This document shows positions 62,594 through 64,000 of a stretch of 64,000 nt of DNA, in pieces. The DNA lies in assembly GCA_028285265.1 (NCBI GenBank), contig JANQPX010000030.1, forward strand, positions 682,001 to 746,000. Direction: 5' to 3'. The notes beneath the pieces were generated by a model. The model saw only the letters and a program-made list of their open reading frames with translations. It did no database searches and had not been told where the DNA came from. Position 1 is the stretch's first letter. Each line of letters begins with the position of its first letter. This DNA is from Geminicoccaceae bacterium (GTDB taxonomy: Bacteria; Pseudomonadota; Alphaproteobacteria; Geminicoccales; Geminicoccaceae). The translations under genes and the position numbers were made by a program.

Positions 62594-63343
62594 ATGACCC
62601 ACGAGCTGACCATAGCCCTCGCCGCCGCTCCATTCATAGGCAGTTTCCTCGGCCTCGTGATCGATCGACTACCGTCGGGTCGCCCGATTATCTTCGATCG
62701 CTCGACCTGCGATTATTGCGGCAAAACCCTTCATTGGCGCGAGCTAATCCCGCTCCTTAGCTTCATCTTACTGCGCGGGCGATGCCGGCGTTGCAATCAC
62801 CCACTTAGGGTTTTCTATCCGCTGATCGAGCTTGCTGCCGTCGTTGTTGTGATCAGCGCTTGCGTCGCCCCCTCTGGCTGGCTCTTCTGGTGCAGCATCC
62901 TGCTTGGCTGGTGTCTCCTGGTGTTGGCCGTGATTGACCATCGGCATCTCGTCCTACCGGATACCTTAACACTGCCGCTCATCCCGATTGGCCTACTGGT
63001 CGCTTACGTCATCAATCCAGGAATGATCCACCATCACGTTTTTGGTGCGGCCATCGGCCTGTTTGTGTTTGTCGGCATTGCCCGGCTATACGCCCTCTTG
63101 CGCGACCGGGAGGGACTAGGTTTCGGTGACGCCAAGCTGTTGGCAGGGGCTGGTGCTTGGCTTGGCTGGGACGCACTCCCAGGTGTCGTTCTTCTGGCTG
63201 CCTGCTCGGCGCTTGCAATCGCTCTGCTTGGTCAGGCCGTCGAACGTCAACCAGTAGCGACGCGAGAAATTGCCTTTGGTCCGTATCTCGCTTTTGCGTT
63301 TTGGGCCTCTTGGCTCCTGGGTCCGCTTGCCTTTGACCACTGA
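62594..63343 (+). CDS. gspO: Prepilin peptidase and N-methyltransferase (GspO/PilD)
   Basis: 249 residues with about 7-8 membrane helices. The N-terminal zinc-binding loop has Cys39, Cys42, Cys64 and Cys67 (CDYCGK...CRRC). The aspartyl protease residues are in AVIDHRHLVLPD and GFGDAKLLAGAGAWLG, the conserved GxGD motif. The enzyme cleaves and methylates type II secretion pseudopilins and type IV pilins in the inner membrane. It lies between the secretin and gspE, so this locus is a type II secretion operon. The start at ATG 62594 is 56 bp after the end of the -1 frame. Confidence 0.93.
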   Translation: MTHELTIALAAAPFIGSFLGLVIDRLPSGRPIIFDRSTCDYCGKTLHWRELIPLLSFILLRGRCRRCNHPLRVFYPLIELAAVVVVISACVAPSGWLFWCSILLGWCLLVLAVIDHRHLVLPDTLTLPLIPIGLLVAYVINPGMIHHHVFGAAIGLFVFVGIARLYALLRDREGLGFGDAKLLAGAGAWLGWDALPGVVLLAACSALAIALLGQAVERQPVATREIAFGPYLAFAFWASWLLGPLAFDH

Positions 63344-63371
63344 GGCTTGATGCTATGCAGGATGATGGATC

Positions 63372-64000
63372 ATGAGCGACGTCAACCAAGAATCTTTCGG
63401 TCAGCGATTTGGTGACCTTTTGGTCCGTCGTGGCAAGCTGGATGCTGGCGGTCTCCAACGCGCGCTACGCGCTCAAACGCTCGGCGAAGAGGGTTTGCAC
63501 ACACTGTTGCCTAAACTTGGCATGGTTTCGGAGAGCGATGTCGCCGAGATGTTAGCCGAGATCTTGGAACTTGACCTCGCCACCCGAGATGACTACCCGA
63601 TGGAGCCTCTCCACAACGAGCGTCTGAGCGTTAATTTTCTGAGGTCGTCAAGGATCATCCCATTAAGCGACACCGACAATGTATTGACGGTTGCTATGGC
63701 TGATCCGCTGGACGAGTACGCGATTAACGCCCTTCGTTTACATGCGGGGAAGCCTGTATCTGCCAAAGTAGGTATTCCCGCGGATATTGATGCTGCGCTG
63801 GAACGCTTGCTCAGCGTAAGTACCTCGGATGACGACAGCATCGATTCCCTGGACGCTGGGTTAGATGACGATTTGATCGACGATGTCGAGCGTCTGCGCG
63901 ACCTGGCAAGTGAAGCGCCGGTCGTCAGAATCGTAAACCGATTGATCTCAAGCGCTGTCGACCAACGTGCCTCCGACATCCATATCGAGCCCTTTGAACA
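63372..64000 (+). CDS. gspE: Type II secretion ATPase GspE (5' part)
   Basis: 209 residues, running off the right edge. It begins SDVNQESFGQRFGDLLVRRGKLDAGGLQRAL, the typical N-terminal T2SSE domain that contacts GspL, followed by EILELDLATRDDYP and VLTVAMADPLDEYAINALRL. The segment VVRIVNRLISSAVDQRASDIHIEPFE is the diagnostic GspE/PilB linker before the ATPase core. The Walker motifs and zinc site lie beyond the window. The enzyme powers pseudopilus assembly at the cytoplasmic face. It is 28 bp after the prepilin peptidase stop. Confidence 0.92.
   Translation, partial: MSDVNQESFGQRFGDLLVRRGKLDAGGLQRALRAQTLGEEGLHTLLPKLGMVSESDVAEMLAEILELDLATRDDYPMEPLHNERLSVNFLRSSRIIPLSDTDNVLTVAMADPLDEYAINALRLHAGKPVSAKVGIPADIDAALERLLSVSTSDDDSIDSLDAGLDDDLIDDVERLRDLASEAPVVRIVNRLISSAVDQRASDIHIEPFE

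Noticed and set aside
1..64000. CRISPR arrays, rRNA genes, replication origin
   Set aside because: No regularly spaced repeats, no rRNA-like sequence and no origin-type iteron or DnaA-box cluster was noticed.

Overview
The window looks like chromosomal DNA of an alphaproteobacterium, probably a free-living, flagellated Rhodospirillales-like species. The evidence is gene content: a BacA/SbmA-type peptide importer, a CheA/CheY/CheR/CheD/CheB cluster next to fliM, a Liv-type ABC system with an acyl-CoA ligase, a TAXI-TRAP transporter and a type II secretion locus. No rRNA or species-level marker is present, so genus is not assignable.

Layout. 1-4939 (minus): acyl-CoA ligase, LivG, LivH and LivM genes of one uptake operon that runs off the left edge. 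5350-10831 (plus): two paralogous S8 serine peptidases with lipoprotein signals, glycine runs and barrel-like C-termini, with a small lipoprotein between them. 10850-16909: a headless receiver-HPt protein, an aldo/keto reductase, an orphan TctC-type binding protein, an orphan histidine kinase and BacA/SbmA. 17088-24641 (minus): TamB, a Crp/Fnr regulator and TamA, for outer-membrane assembly. 24681-34270: GalE, a PPP-type phosphatase, a BBP2-like barrel and a Wza-like polysaccharide export lipoprotein, an AmpG-like permease, a universal stress protein, GlmU and Gph.

34307-43748 is a tRNA-Val(CAC) gene followed by a 9.4-kb integrative island. The last 45 bases of the tRNA gene are repeated exactly at 43704-43748. 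A tyrosine integrase lies just inside that end, and an exact tandem 12-mer pair lies inside both ends. The AT-rich cargo includes a tight two-gene unit (35750-38502): an unrecognised 488-aa protein and a clear but altered relative of S-adenosylhomocysteine hydrolase, in which the conserved Glu-Glu is Gln-Gln. A P-loop kinase, a broken IS5-type transposase and an overlapping gene chain behind the integrase (two tiny ORFs, a coiled-coil protein, a TraF-like S26 peptidase) complete it.

43925-52898 is the chemotaxis and flagellar-switch cluster, with fliM, an unknown protein, a STAS protein, cheY, cheA, a possible 83-aa gene, cheR, cheD, cheB and a second cheY on the minus strand, and cheW divergent. 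53500-60139 (plus) holds a sorbosone-dehydrogenase-like protein, a class III aminotransferase and a TAXI-TRAP transporter. 60286-64000 (plus) starts a type II secretion locus: secretin, prepilin peptidase and GspE. The secretin is split by a -1 frame change exactly at an A AAA AAC heptamer; shifting restores the barrel end and adds a SPOR-like domain.

The best candidates for something new are the AdoHcyase-like island pair and the secretin frameshift site. Start codons marked as inferred rest on Shine-Dalgarno spacing and gene overlaps read by eye; all family calls come from motif recognition, not database searches.
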